A stretch of DNA of 64,000 nucleotides from Trinickia diaoshuihuensis (GTDB lineage Bacteria; Pseudomonadota; Gammaproteobacteria; Burkholderiales; Burkholderiaceae): positions 1 through 64,000 of the forward strand of contig NZ_QUBS01000023.1 of the NCBI RefSeq assembly GCF_003390925.1. The letters run 5' to 3'. The number at the start of each line of letters is the position of its first letter. Positions within the stretch are counted from its first letter, which is position 1. Of this stretch, positions 33,403 to 43,774 are shown piece after piece. A model generated the notes under the pieces. That model was not told where the DNA came from. It was given only the letters and a program-made list of their open reading frames with translations, and searched no databases. Position numbers and translations under genes: made by a program.

Positions 33403-33927
33403 TTAGCCGATTCGCACGAGCTGTGCCTTGAACAACTCGCGGCGATCGACATAACTCTTGGCGCTCTGGGCTAGACGTTCGACTTCCTCATCCGTCAATT
33501 CGCGGGCAACGCGCGCCGGCGCGCCTAGAATTAGCGAGCGGTCGGGGAACGTCTTGTTTTCGGTGACGACGCTGCCCGCTCCGACCAGACAGTTGCGGCC
33601 GATAGTCGCTCCATTCAAGACCACCGCTTGAATTCCCACGAGCGAGCCGTCGCCGATCGTGCATCCGTGCAGCATCGCTTGGTGTCCGACCGTCACGTCG
33701 CGGCCGATCGACAACGGACGGCCCGGATCGGTGTGCAGGACCGCGCCTTCTTGCACGTTGCTGCCGCAGCCGATCGAGATCGGTTCGTTGTCGCCGCGGA
33801 TGGCGGCGCCGAACCATACGCTGGCGTTTTCCTCGAGCGTAACCTTGCCGACGATCGTGGCGGTATCGGCCACGAAGACGCTTTCGTGAATCGTCGGGGC
33901 GTGTTCCCCCAGCTTGTAGATCGGCAC
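33403..33927 (-). CDS. Gamma-class carbonic anhydrase-like protein
   Basis: Left-handed beta-helix hexapeptide-repeat protein of the YrdA/PaaY/gamma-carbonic anhydrase group. The 174-residue product carries the metal-binding His pattern in VLHTDPG and VGHQAMLHGC, and regular hexapeptide turns throughout. The start is probably a GTG at 33927 (MPIYKLGEHAP), 6 bases after AAGGAGA. This matches family length, whereas an upstream ATG-equivalent at 33987 adds 20 unrelated residues. Catalysis is not proven for all family members. Confidence 0.85.
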   Translation of the reverse strand: MPIYKLGEHAPTIHESVFVADTATIVGKVTLEENASVWFGAAIRGDNEPISIGCGSNVQEGAVLHTDPGRPLSIGRDVTVGHQAMLHGCTIGDGSLVGIQAVVLNGATIGRNCLVGAGSVVTENKTFPDRSLILGAPARVARELTDEEVERLAQSAKSYVDRRELFKAQLVRIG

Positions 33928-34105
33928 AATGTCTCCTTGGTCGAGCGAGGCGCGGCGGTACAATGCCGCAGCATCGGGCCCGGTCACGCGCAGGTGTCGA
34001 ATCGCATATTGTAAACGGTCCGTCCATGTGCCGTCCGCGCGCCCATCCAGCGATGCCCGCTACCGTTTTCCGCTCCCGCATATTGCGCTATTAGATGCTT
34101 TATCG

Positions 34106-34963
34106 ATGACTCGCTCCCGATCGAATCCCGCGGCTCACGACGATACCGACATGCGGCGCTCGGCGCTGGCTGCCTTGTGCGAAAGCGACCCCGGCGCTAA
34201 GGCGGAGGCCGTGGCCGCGCTCTATGAGGGGTATCGGGGCGGCGTCGCGCGCTGCCTACCCGACGTATCGATCGAGGAGCCGCCGGGCCTGCCGGGACGC
34301 CCCGGCAAGCCCGAACTCGTCGAGCCGCGGCTGCTGCGCCACCGGGGCATGCAGACCGAGGAGGGGCGGGCCGTTTTGCTGCATGCGATCGCGCATATCG
34401 AATTCAATGCGATCAACTTGGCGCTCGATGCGATCTGGCGATTTCCCGGCATGCCCGAGCAGTTTTACGCCGACTGGCTGCGTGTCGCGGCCGAGGAAGC
34501 GCGCCACTTCGGGCTTTTGCAGGCGCGATTGCTGGACTTCGGTCATCGCTATGGCGATTTCCCCGCTCACGACGGGCTATGGGACATGTGCGCGCGGACG
34601 CGCGACGACGTATTGGCGCGCATCGCGCTCGTGCCGCGCACGTTGGAGGCGCGCGGCTTGGACGCGTCGCCGCCCATTCGGGCAAGGTTGGTGCAGGCCG
34701 GAGACGAAACGTCGGCGGCGATTTTGGATGTGATTTTGCGCGACGAAATCGGTCATGTGCGTATCGGCAACGATTGGTTTCGGTACCTATGCGACGAACG
34801 CGGGCTAGAGCCTCACGCGACCTATGCGCAATTGGCGGAGACGTACCGCGCGCCGCGGCTGCGTGGACCGTTCAATTTCGATGCTCGGCGCGAGGCGGGG
34901 TTTGACGAAGACGAGCTGGCCGCGTTGGCGGCGCATGAGCCGGGGCCGGATCCGAGGCGATAA
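34106..34963 (+). CDS. DUF455 ferritin-like domain protein
   Basis: A 285-residue helical protein of the DUF455 family, which has a ferritin-like diiron fold. Likely metal ligands are in HAIAHIEFNAINLALDA, EEARHFGLLQARL and DEIGHVRIGNDWF. It is divergent from the carbonic anhydrase gene. The ATG at 34106 has a weak ribosome site. The biochemical role is unknown, and a redox or tRNA-modification-type diiron activity is only a possibility. Confidence 0.8.
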   Translation: MTRSRSNPAAHDDTDMRRSALAALCESDPGAKAEAVAALYEGYRGGVARCLPDVSIEEPPGLPGRPGKPELVEPRLLRHRGMQTEEGRAVLLHAIAHIEFNAINLALDAIWRFPGMPEQFYADWLRVAAEEARHFGLLQARLLDFGHRYGDFPAHDGLWDMCARTRDDVLARIALVPRTLEARGLDASPPIRARLVQAGDETSAAILDVILRDEIGHVRIGNDWFRYLCDERGLEPHATYAQLAETYRAPRLRGPFNFDARREAGFDEDELAALAAHEPGPDPRR

Positions 34964-35024
34964 ATCCGATACCCGGCTATAATCGAACGACCATTCGTTT
35001 TTTCGGTGCTCGCCGACACTGACC

Positions 35025-35909
35025 ATGAACCACCCGCAATCCGATTTCGTCACCGTCCGAGGCGTCAAGCTCCACGTGCGGCGCTGGGGCAGCCCCGATG
35101 CGCCGACGCTGTTCATGCTGCACGGCTGGATGGACGTTTCCGCCTCGTTCCAGTTCGTCGTCGATGCGTTGGGCGGCGATTGGCAGGTCATCGCGCCCGA
35201 CGCGCGCGGATTCGGTTTATCCGATTGGCCGGTGGCCGAGCGCGGCGGCGGCCACTACTGGTTCCACGACTATTTGGCCGACCTCGATGCGCTGCTCGAT
35301 CACTATGCGCCGTCGGGGCAAGTCAATCTCGTCGGGCACAGCATGGGGGCGAATGTCGTTTGTTTGTATGCCGGTGCGCGGCCCGAACGTGTGCGGCGGG
35401 TGGTCGATCTGGAGGGTTTCGGGCTGGCGCCGGCGCACCCGAGCGAATGGCCCCGCCGTTTGACGGCTTGGCTCGACGACATTCGCGAGCCCGCCCGGCT
35501 CAAGACCTACGCTTCGCTCGACGAGGTGGCGGCGCGGCTGATGAAGACCAATCCCCGGCTGGCCGCCGAGCGCGCGGGTTTTTTGGCGCGCCACTGGTCC
35601 AAGCTAGGCGACGACGGCCGCTATATGCTGCTCGCCGATCCGGCGCACAAGCATCATGGGCCGATGCTGTACCGCTTGGACGAAGTCATGGCGGTGTGGT
35701 CGCGCGTCGCCGCCAAAGTGCTGCACGTGGAAGCCGTCGCCTCTCCGACCCTGGCGATGCTGGCCGGTTCGATTCCGCTTACCGAATACAAAGCGCGTTT
35801 CGCGGCGTTTCCCGACTGGCGGGAAAAGCTGATCGAAGACGCCGGCCACATGGTCCATCACGATCAGCCCGAGCAAGTGGCGGCATTGATCGAGGCTTTT
35901 TGCGCATAA
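35025..35909 (+). CDS. Alpha/beta hydrolase
   Basis: A 294-residue hydrolase with HGWMDVSAS (oxyanion-hole region), the nucleophile elbow GHSMGANV (about residues 104-111) and the late catalytic-type His in EDAGHMVHHDQPEQ. The family includes esterases and haloalkane-dehalogenase-like enzymes. The substrate cannot be assigned. It lies downstream of the DUF455 gene with its own leader of about 60 bases. Confidence 0.82.
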   Translation: MNHPQSDFVTVRGVKLHVRRWGSPDAPTLFMLHGWMDVSASFQFVVDALGGDWQVIAPDARGFGLSDWPVAERGGGHYWFHDYLADLDALLDHYAPSGQVNLVGHSMGANVVCLYAGARPERVRRVVDLEGFGLAPAHPSEWPRRLTAWLDDIREPARLKTYASLDEVAARLMKTNPRLAAERAGFLARHWSKLGDDGRYMLLADPAHKHHGPMLYRLDEVMAVWSRVAAKVLHVEAVASPTLAMLAGSIPLTEYKARFAAFPDWREKLIEDAGHMVHHDQPEQVAALIEAFCA

Positions 35910-36024
35910 CGCGGCTGCCAGGGCCGGCGGCTCGGGGCTCGACCAACGCGTGCTTGGCCGAACGGCTAGGCCGCTCGTTTCGGGCGTTGCGGGTAAAATA
36001 ACTTTATTACTCGATCCCGATAGC

Positions 36025-36855
36025 ATGAACGCCGATCTCCATTGCCATTCCAACGTCTCCGACGGTCAGCTCACGCCCGTCGAGGTCGCGCAGCGCGCGT
36101 ATGCCGGCGGGGTCACGCTGTGGGCGTTGACCGATCATGACGAAGTGGCGGGGCAGGCGCAGGCACGTAGCGAAGCCGAGTCGCTCGGGATGCGCTATGT
36201 CAGTGGAGTCGAAATCTCCGTCACCTGGGCGGCGCGCACGGTGCACGTCGTCGGTCTCGGCATCGATCCGGCTTGTCCGGAACTCGTCGCCGGGCTCCAC
36301 GCCACGCGTAATGGGCGCGGCGCGCGGGCGCGGGCGATGAGCGACGCGCTGGCCGAACTCGGAATCGAGGGCGCATATGAGGGCGCGCTGCGCTACGTCG
36401 CGAACCCGGAACTGATTTCCCGTACGCACTTTGCCAGGTTCCTCGTGGAGCGCGGTTATGCGGCATCGACCGCGGACGTCTTCGACCGCTATCTCGGCGA
36501 GGGAAAGCCGGGCTACGTGCCGCACCGGTGGGCATCGCTCGAGAATGCCGTGCAATGGATTCGCGCCGCGGGCGGCGTGGCCGTCATCGCGCACCCCGGC
36601 CGCTACAAGTACACGCCGCTCGAGTTCGACACCTTGTTCGGCCAGTTCTTGGATTTGGGCGGCAAGGCGATCGAAGTCGTGACGGGCAGCCATACGCCCG
36701 ATCAATACCGCGAATATGCCGACGTCGCGCGCCGCTTCGGTTTCGAGGCATCGCGCGGGTCCGATTTTCATGCGCCCTCGGAAGGGCGCACCGAACTCGG
36801 CAAGCTGCCGCCGTTGCCGTCCGATCTCACGCCGGTTTGGGAGCGCTGGCTCTAG
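36025..36855 (+). CDS. PHP-domain 5'-3' exoribonuclease (RNase AM / YciV type)
   Basis: A 276-residue PHP phosphoesterase that starts MNADLHCHSNVSDG, giving the HxH metal motif. It continues with LTDHDEVAG, SGVEISVTW, IAHPGRYK and GSDFHAPSE, a complete set of PHP metal ligands. E. coli RNase AM (YciV) trims the 5' ends of rRNAs and degrades short oligonucleotides. It is followed by yciO, as in many proteobacteria. Confidence 0.88.
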   Translation: MNADLHCHSNVSDGQLTPVEVAQRAYAGGVTLWALTDHDEVAGQAQARSEAESLGMRYVSGVEISVTWAARTVHVVGLGIDPACPELVAGLHATRNGRGARARAMSDALAELGIEGAYEGALRYVANPELISRTHFARFLVERGYAASTADVFDRYLGEGKPGYVPHRWASLENAVQWIRAAGGVAVIAHPGRYKYTPLEFDTLFGQFLDLGGKAIEVVTGSHTPDQYREYADVARRFGFEASRGSDFHAPSEGRTELGKLPPLPSDLTPVWERWL

Positions 36856-36960
36856 CGTCTTCGCTCTAGAGACGCACGCGGCCCGCTTGCCCGTCCGCGG
36901 CGCGCCCCGAGGCCCGCGACGGGGCGCCGCCGCTCCCGCCTGCTCACCGATTGCTCGCTC

Positions 36961-37593
36961 ATGTCCCAATTTTTCAGGATTCATCCAGACAATCCGCAGC
37001 CCCGGCTCATCGCGCAGGCCATTCAGATCGTGAAGGATGGCGGCGTGATCGCCTTGCCGACCGACTCGAGCTATGCGCTGGCCTGCCGGCTCGACGATAA
37101 AGACGCGGTGACGCGGTTGCGTCGCATTCGCGGTCTCGACGAACGGCAGCATTTGTCGCTGCTCGTGCGCGATTTGTCGGAGTTGGCGACCTTCGCGATG
37201 GTCGACAATCGGCAGTTCCGGCTCATCAAATCGGTGACGCCGGGACCCTACGTCTTCATATTGCTGGCGACGAAAGAGGTGCCGCGGCGCCTTTCGCATC
37301 CGTCGCGCAAGACGATCGGCCTGCGCGTGCCGGATCACGCGATCACGCTGGCGTTGCTCGAAGCGCTCGGCGAACCCTTGATCGCCACCACGCTGATCTT
37401 GCCGTCCGAGGACGAGCCGCTGAACGATCCCGAAGAAATCCGGGCTCGTCTCGAAAAGCAAATCGATCTGGTCATCGATGGCGGCGCATGTCCGCGCGAA
37501 CCGTCGAGCGTCATCGATTTGACGGGCGAGGAACCCGTGCTGGTCCGTGCCGGACGCGGCGCGCTCGAGCCGTTCGGGCTCGTGGCGCCGTAG
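36961..37593 (+). CDS. yciO: YciO/Sua5-family threonylcarbamoyl-AMP synthase-like protein
   Basis: A 210-residue YrdC-domain protein. The motifs GGVIALPTDSSYALAC, KSVTPGPYVFIL and KTIGLRVPDHAI match YciO, the short paralogue of Sua5/TsaC. TsaC makes threonylcarbamoyl-AMP for tRNA t6A, but YciO's exact role is less certain. It lies 105 bases downstream of the PHP gene and upstream of the M50 protease gene. Confidence 0.85.
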   Translation: MSQFFRIHPDNPQPRLIAQAIQIVKDGGVIALPTDSSYALACRLDDKDAVTRLRRIRGLDERQHLSLLVRDLSELATFAMVDNRQFRLIKSVTPGPYVFILLATKEVPRRLSHPSRKTIGLRVPDHAITLALLEALGEPLIATTLILPSEDEPLNDPEEIRARLEKQIDLVIDGGACPREPSSVIDLTGEEPVLVRAGRGALEPFGLVAP

Positions 37594-37634
37594 GCGCGGG
37601 CGGGGCGTATCCGGGTGCTTGTTACAATACCTCC

Positions 37635-38300
37635 ATGAATCCCTCTTTGATCCAGACGATCGTCGTCTACGCGCTGCCGGTGATCTTCGCGATCACGCTA
37701 CACGAGGCGGCGCACGGTTACGTCGCGCGTATGCTCGGCGACAACACGGCCTATCTGATGGGGCGCGTCTCGTTCAATCCGATGCGGCACATCGATCCGC
37801 TCGGCACGATCGCGATCCCGCTGCTCCTTTATTTCGCGACGGGCGGCGCGTTCATGTTCGGCTACGCGAAGCCCGTGCCCGTTGCGTTTCGCAATCTGCG
37901 CAATCCGCGCTGGGGAACGTTTTGGGTCGCCCTGGCCGGGCCGCTATGCAATTTCATCCAGGCGCTCCTTTGGCGTTTATTCGGCGTGCTCTTGCTCGTG
38001 GCCGGCGTGGACGAGCCGTTTTTCACGCGCATGGCCGAGGCCGGCGTCATTGTCAATTTGGTGCTCTGCGTGCTGAACCTGTTCCCGCTGCCGCCGCTCG
38101 ACGGCGGGCGCGTGCTGACGGCGCTGCTGCCGCCGCGTCCCGCGATCGCGCTGGCCCGCCTGGAGCCCTATGGTTTCTTTATCGTCATGGCGCTCGTCAT
38201 GACCGGCCTGTTGACGAAGATTTGGCTGCGCCCGCTCGTTTCGATCGGCTACGATGCCGTGACGACCATCCTGACTCCTCTTGCCTCGCTTCTTACCTGA
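37635..38300 (+). CDS. Site-2 protease family (M50) membrane protein
   Basis: A 221-residue integral membrane metalloprotease with HEAAH (HExxH zinc motif, about residues 22-26) in the first helix and the third ligand in PLPPLDGGRV (about 154-163). About six hydrophobic segments are visible. The short form with no PDZ domain belongs to the SpoIVFB/Rip3-like group. A TTACAAT sequence lies just before the CTCC ribosome site. The gene ends 4 bases before trpS. Confidence 0.88.
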   Translation: MNPSLIQTIVVYALPVIFAITLHEAAHGYVARMLGDNTAYLMGRVSFNPMRHIDPLGTIAIPLLLYFATGGAFMFGYAKPVPVAFRNLRNPRWGTFWVALAGPLCNFIQALLWRLFGVLLLVAGVDEPFFTRMAEAGVIVNLVLCVLNLFPLPPLDGGRVLTALLPPRPAIALARLEPYGFFIVMALVMTGLLTKIWLRPLVSIGYDAVTTILTPLASLLT

Positions 38301-38304
38301 CACC

Positions 38305-39507
<1,203 letters not shown>

Positions 39508-39544
39508 CCCAAGCGGGGCGCCTTCACGGCAGGGGCGGGCGGCG

Positions 39545-40153
39545 GTGAGCACGGTACCGGCCTCCCCGGGTGAGGGCGTGGGCGAGCCTTCGCCCTGGAT
39601 CTTGCGCTGGTCGCATCTGGTGGTGCCGGGCGGCGCGGTGCTCGATATTGCCGCGGGTGGCGGGCGGCATGCGCGCTGGTTCGCGGGCCGGGGCCATCCG
39701 GTGGTCGCGATCGATCGGTCCCAGCCCGCGCTCGCCTCGCTGAGCGCGGTCGCCGGCGTCGAGGCCGTTTGCGCCGATCTCGAGGACGGCAGCCCGTGGC
39801 CGCTCCCAGATACGAGGCGTTTCGCGGCGGTGGTCGTCACGAACTACCTACACCGGCCGCTCATGCCGCGACTCTCGCAATTGTTGGCGCCGGGCGGGGG
39901 GTTGCTCTACGAAACGTTCGCGCGCGGGAACGAGACGCTCGGCAAACCGTCGAATCCGGCGTTCTTGCTGACGCCCGGCGAGCTGCTGGACGCCGTTCGC
40001 GGCCGCCTCGTGGTCGTCGGCTACGAGGACGGTTACGTGGCGCTGCCGCGGCCCGCTTTCGTTCAGCGCATTTGCGCCGTAGCGCCGGCGGCACCGTCCG
40101 GCGACGGTGCGAGCGCGGATGCGGCGCTCGCACGTTACGATTTGGCCGGCTAA
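39545..40153 (+). CDS. Class I SAM-dependent methyltransferase
   Basis: A 202-residue Rossmann-fold methyltransferase-like protein. Motif I is seen as VLDIAAGGGRHARWF (about residues 30-44), the acidic second strand as VVAIDRSQ, and a later strand as FAAVVVTNYLHRPL. The likely start is the GTG at 39545, 38 bases after trpS. Substrate is unknown. It precedes the dapA promoter. Confidence 0.78.
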   Translation: MSTVPASPGEGVGEPSPWILRWSHLVVPGGAVLDIAAGGGRHARWFAGRGHPVVAIDRSQPALASLSAVAGVEAVCADLEDGSPWPLPDTRRFAAVVVTNYLHRPLMPRLSQLLAPGGGLLYETFARGNETLGKPSNPAFLLTPGELLDAVRGRLVVVGYEDGYVALPRPAFVQRICAVAPAAPSGDGASADAALARYDLAG

Positions 40154-40164
40154 TCCGCTACAAT
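40135..40164 (+). promoter_or_regulatory. Possible dapA promoter
   Basis: TTACGA and TACAAT are separated by 18 bases, and the -10 ends 31 bases before the dapA ATG. The -35 overlaps the end of the methyltransferase gene. Confidence 0.4.
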
Positions 40165-40195
40165 CGCGCTTTCACGTTTGAATTCATGGCGTTTC

Positions 40196-41113
40196 ATGGC
40201 TAACGGCACATCCAGCGGCACCCAAGGCGGCCTGCGCATTCGCGGCAGTATTCCCGCGATCGTCACGCCGATGCTCGAAGACGGCGGGCTCGATCTGCCG
40301 GCGTTTCGCAAGCTGATCGACTGGCATATCGACGAAGGGACCGACGCCCTCGTGGTAGTCGGCACGAGCGGCGAATCGGCCACGTTGTCGGTCGAGGAGC
40401 ACATCCTCATGATCAAGACGGCCGTGGAGCACACGGCCGGGCGTATCCCGGTCATCGCGGGTGCGGGCGGCAACTCCACCGTCGAAGCGGTCGAGCTGAC
40501 GAAAGAGGCGAAAGCCGTCGGCGCGGACGCCACGCTGCAAGTCGTGCCGTACTACAACAAGCCGACGCAAGAGGGCATCTATCGCCATTTCGCCAAAATC
40601 GCCGAATCGGTCGACCTCCCCGTCATCTTGTACAACGTGCCGGGCCGTACCGTCGCCGATATGTCGAATGAGACGGCGCTGCGCCTCGCGCAAGTGCCGG
40701 GCATCATCGGCATCAAAGATGCGACGGGCAACGTCGATCGCGCGGCGCAGTTGATCAAGGCGGCGCCCGCGCATTTCTCGATTTTCAGCGGCGACGACCC
40801 CACCGCGATCGCGCTGATGCTGCTCGGCGGCCACGGCAATATCTCGGTGACGGCCAACGTCGCACCGCGCGCGATGAGCGAGTTGTGCAAAGCGGCGCTC
40901 GCGGGCGATGTGAAAACGGCGCGCGACATCCACTTCAAGCTGCTTTCGCTGCACAAGCACCTGTTCATCGAATCGAATCCGATTCCGGTGAAATGGGCGC
41001 TCGAGCAGATGGGGCGGATGAAGGGCGGCATTCGGCTGCCGCTTACGCCGCTCGATTCGCGGTGCCATGAGACGGTACGCGCCGCGCTCGTGGAAGCAGG
41101 CCTGCTAGCCTAA
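40196..41113 (+). CDS. dapA: 4-hydroxy-tetrahydrodipicolinate synthase
   Basis: Condenses pyruvate with aspartate semialdehyde, the committed step of lysine and diaminopimelate synthesis. The 305-residue TIM-barrel protein has [23 protein letters not shown], the tyrosine motif YNVPGRT and the Schiff-base lysine motif GIKDATGN. The ATG at 40196 (MANGTSSG) is the usual start. It is followed by bamC, the common dapA-bamC pairing. Confidence 0.96.
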   Translation: MANGTSSGTQGGLRIRGSIPAIVTPMLEDGGLDLPAFRKLIDWHIDEGTDALVVVGTSGESATLSVEEHILMIKTAVEHTAGRIPVIAGAGGNSTVEAVELTKEAKAVGADATLQVVPYYNKPTQEGIYRHFAKIAESVDLPVILYNVPGRTVADMSNETALRLAQVPGIIGIKDATGNVDRAAQLIKAAPAHFSIFSGDDPTAIALMLLGGHGNISVTANVAPRAMSELCKAALAGDVKTARDIHFKLLSLHKHLFIESNPIPVKWALEQMGRMKGGIRLPLTPLDSRCHETVRAALVEAGLLA

Positions 41114-41226
41114 TAGGGCCGAGCGGGCAGCGACGCGGCCGCATCGGATTCATTGCATTCATCGACCTCGATATCGCGTCCGAGTCTCACGCTCGGCGCC
41201 GTCGGTTGCGCATCACGAAGGACCTC

Positions 41227-42363
41227 ATGAAACGTTCCGCTTTCTCCATCCATGCCATCCGCGCAGCGGCGCTCGTGCTCGCGATTTCCTCGCTCGCGGG
41301 CTGCGACACGCTCAACGATTGGTTCGCCTCCGACCGCGTCGATTACAAGGCAATCGGCTCGGCGCCGCCGCTGAAGGTGCCGAGCGATCTGAACGAAACC
41401 AAGGTGCAGCCGCAGTACACGGCACCGCCTGTCAGCGCCGCACTGGGCGGCGCGCCGACGCGTAACGTCACCGTCGCCGGCAATTCGAGCGAGGGTGTGC
41501 CTACCGCGCAAGATCCGTTCGGCATGCATATCGAACGCGACGGCGATCGTCGCTGGCTCGTCGTCGACGGCCGTTCGCCCGAGCAACTGTGGCCGCAGCT
41601 CGAGGAGTTCTGGAAGAACAACGGGTTCGCGCTGAAGTCCGACACGCCGGCTACCGGCATCATGACGACCGATTGGGCCGAGAACCGCGCCAATATCCCG
41701 GACGACTGGTTCCGCCGCACGATCGGCCACCTCATCGACTTCGCGTACTCGTCGGGGACGCGCGACAGCTTCCGTACGTTGGTCGTGCGCGGGGCCGACG
41801 GCTCGACCGATATTTCGATCACCCACAGCGCGCTCGAGGAAGTGTTGACGGGGCAGGACAAGGACTCGTCGCGTTGGATCGAGCGTCCGCGCAACCCGGT
41901 GCTCGAGGCCGTGTTCCTGGCTAAGCTGATGGAGCAGTTCGGGCTAACCGACGCGCAGTCGAAGCAGTTGCTCGCCGACGCGCGGCCCGCTTCGGCGCCC
42001 GCCACGGTCGCCATGAACGCCGGCGCAACGACGCTCGATCTGGCCGACCGGTTCGATGTCGCCTGGCTGCGCGTCGGGCTCGCACTCGATCGCACGAATT
42101 TCACGGTCGACAATCGCGATCGCGAAAAAGGCGTTTACTACGTTCGTTATGCGGACTCGACGGCGGAGCTCAAGCGCGATGGCCTATTCGGCAAACTGTT
42201 TTTCAGCGGTGCGCCGAAGCAAAAGACGGGCAAGGAATTCCTCGTGAACGTTCGTGCCAACGGCGCAGGCACCCAGGTATCGGTGCTCGACGCCAACGGC
42301 CAGATCGATGCATCGCCGGACGCCAAGAGCCTGATCTCCCTACTGCATGCGCAGTTGAACTGA
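41227..42363 (+). CDS. bamC: Outer membrane protein assembly factor BamC
   Basis: Lipoprotein of the BAM outer-membrane protein assembly machine. The 378-residue product has a lipobox LAGC (about residues 22-25) and a long unstructured N-terminal region that in E. coli binds BamD. Two helix-grip domains follow (from about WPQLEEFWKNNGF and from FDVAWLRVGLALDRTNF). It lies 113 bases downstream of dapA and 9 bases before the next gene. Confidence 0.9.
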   Translation: MKRSAFSIHAIRAAALVLAISSLAGCDTLNDWFASDRVDYKAIGSAPPLKVPSDLNETKVQPQYTAPPVSAALGGAPTRNVTVAGNSSEGVPTAQDPFGMHIERDGDRRWLVVDGRSPEQLWPQLEEFWKNNGFALKSDTPATGIMTTDWAENRANIPDDWFRRTIGHLIDFAYSSGTRDSFRTLVVRGADGSTDISITHSALEEVLTGQDKDSSRWIERPRNPVLEAVFLAKLMEQFGLTDAQSKQLLADARPASAPATVAMNAGATTLDLADRFDVAWLRVGLALDRTNFTVDNRDREKGVYYVRYADSTAELKRDGLFGKLFFSGAPKQKTGKEFLVNVRANGAGTQVSVLDANGQIDASPDAKSLISLLHAQLN

Positions 42364-42372
42364 CCTCCCGCC

Positions 42373-43155
42373 ATGCGCTTTGCTAGCCTCGGCAGCGGTA
42401 GCGAGGGCAATGCCCTCGTCGTCGAGGCCGCCAGTGGCCAAACCACCACGCGTGTGCTGCTCGATTGCGGGTTCTCCGCAAAGGAGCTCGAGCGGCGCCT
42501 CGCGCGGCTGCAATACGGCGTCGATGCGCTCGATGCCATTCTCGTCACCCACGAACATAGCGACCATATCGGCAGCGCGCTGACGCTCGCGCGCAAGTGG
42601 TCGTTGCCGCTCTATATGAGTTGGGGCACGGCCAAGGCCGTCGGAGCCGATAGCGCCGACATCGATCTGCGCGTGCTATGGGGCGACGAGACGGCCGCCA
42701 TCGGCGATCTCGAGGTGCGGCCCTACACGGTGCCTCACGATGCCCGTGAGCCGCTCCAATTCGTTTTCTCGGACGGCGCGCGTCGCTTAGGAGTCCTGAC
42801 GGACGTCGGCACCTCGACGCCGCATATCACGGCCATGCTGAGCGATTGCGATGCGCTCGTGCTCGAATGCAATCACGATGCGCGCATGCTCGCGACGAGC
42901 CGTTATCCGCAATCGCTGAAAGCGCGCATCGGCGGTAACCACGGGCATTTGAGCAACGATGCGGCCGCGCAGATCTTGGCGGCGTTGGACAGGACGCGGT
43001 TGACGCACGTCGTGGCCGCGCATTTGAGCCAGCAAAACAATCTGCCCGAACTCGCTCAGGCGGCGCTCGCCGGCGTGCTGGGTGCCGCGGCCCAAGAGGT
43101 CATGGTCGCTTCGCAAGCGCTTGGATTCGACTGGCTCGATTGCGGCGCGGGGTAG
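42373..43155 (+). CDS. Metallo-beta-lactamase-fold hydrolase (YycJ/WalJ-like)
   Basis: A 260-residue metallo-beta-lactamase-fold protein with the zinc motif THEHSDHIG (about residues 58-66) and later ligands in VLTDVGTST, ECNHD and VAAHLSQQNN. It matches YycJ-type proteins, some of which act as 5' exonucleases on DNA. It follows bamC by 9 bases and is probably cotranscribed. Confidence 0.85.
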   Translation: MRFASLGSGSEGNALVVEAASGQTTTRVLLDCGFSAKELERRLARLQYGVDALDAILVTHEHSDHIGSALTLARKWSLPLYMSWGTAKAVGADSADIDLRVLWGDETAAIGDLEVRPYTVPHDAREPLQFVFSDGARRLGVLTDVGTSTPHITAMLSDCDALVLECNHDARMLATSRYPQSLKARIGGNHGHLSNDAAAQILAALDRTRLTHVVAAHLSQQNNLPELAQAALAGVLGAAAQEVMVASQALGFDWLDCGAG

Positions 43156-43216
43156 GGAGGCTTACGGGAAGGCCGACAGGCGGTTCGTATCGGCAATCTA
43201 TCGACAATCGATGGGC

Positions 43217-43250
43217 AACAAAAAACCGGCGCGAGGCCGGTTTTTTGTTG
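43217..43250. terminator. Bidirectional terminator
   Basis: A-run, stem ACCGGC/GCCGGT with a short loop and T-run, between the convergent hydrolase and Ala/Ser lipoprotein genes. Confidence 0.85.
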
Positions 43251-43269
43251 CCTTTCAACGGGCAGATGC

Positions 43270-43545
43270 TTACTGGCTTGCGCCCGAAGCAGGAGCAGCG
43301 GCCGAAGCGCCAGCGTCCGAAGCGGCAGCGGCGTTCGAAGCGGCAGCGCTTGCGTCGCTCGCAGCAGCCGTGGCCTCGCTAGCAGCAGCTGCTGCGCCCG
43401 AAGCAGCGTCCGAAGCGGCAGCGGCGGGAGCCGAAGCGGCAGCAGCGTCGCTAGCCGGAGCCGATGCGTTTTGGTCGCTGCTCTTGTTGCACGCAGCAAG
43501 TGCAACAGCCGCCAACAGGGATGCTACGAGGAGGGATTTCTTCAT
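43270..43545 (-). CDS. Ala/Ser-rich low-complexity lipoprotein
   Basis: A 91-residue product that starts MKKSLLVASLLAAVALAAC, a signal peptide with a lipobox at about residue 19. The rest is almost wholly irregular repeats of Ala, Ser and Asp (ASDAAAAS-type units). A GAGGAGG-type ribosome site precedes the ATG. It is probably exported and disordered. I cannot assign a function. The 229 bases upstream (43546-43774) hold no gene I can support. Confidence 0.7.
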   Translation of the reverse strand: MKKSLLVASLLAAVALAACNKSSDQNASAPASDAAAASAPAAAASDAASGAAAAASEATAAASDASAAASNAAAASDAGASAAAPASGASQ

Positions 43546-43774
43546 GATCACGTCCTTTTATGGTTAAAGGTAAGCAACAGCGCGAAATAATACCGGTAAT
43601 GTGCTCCAACACCAACCTAGGCCGCTGGTGGGATGCACTTCAGAGCGTGAATCTTCCCCACGGCTTGGGCGGAAATTATATGCACTTTCGTACCGACCGT
43701 CGACAAAGCAGGGTCAATACGTTGCCTTTCTCATACAGAATTTAACCGTAATCGATAGGTTAGGGCGGCCAGCT

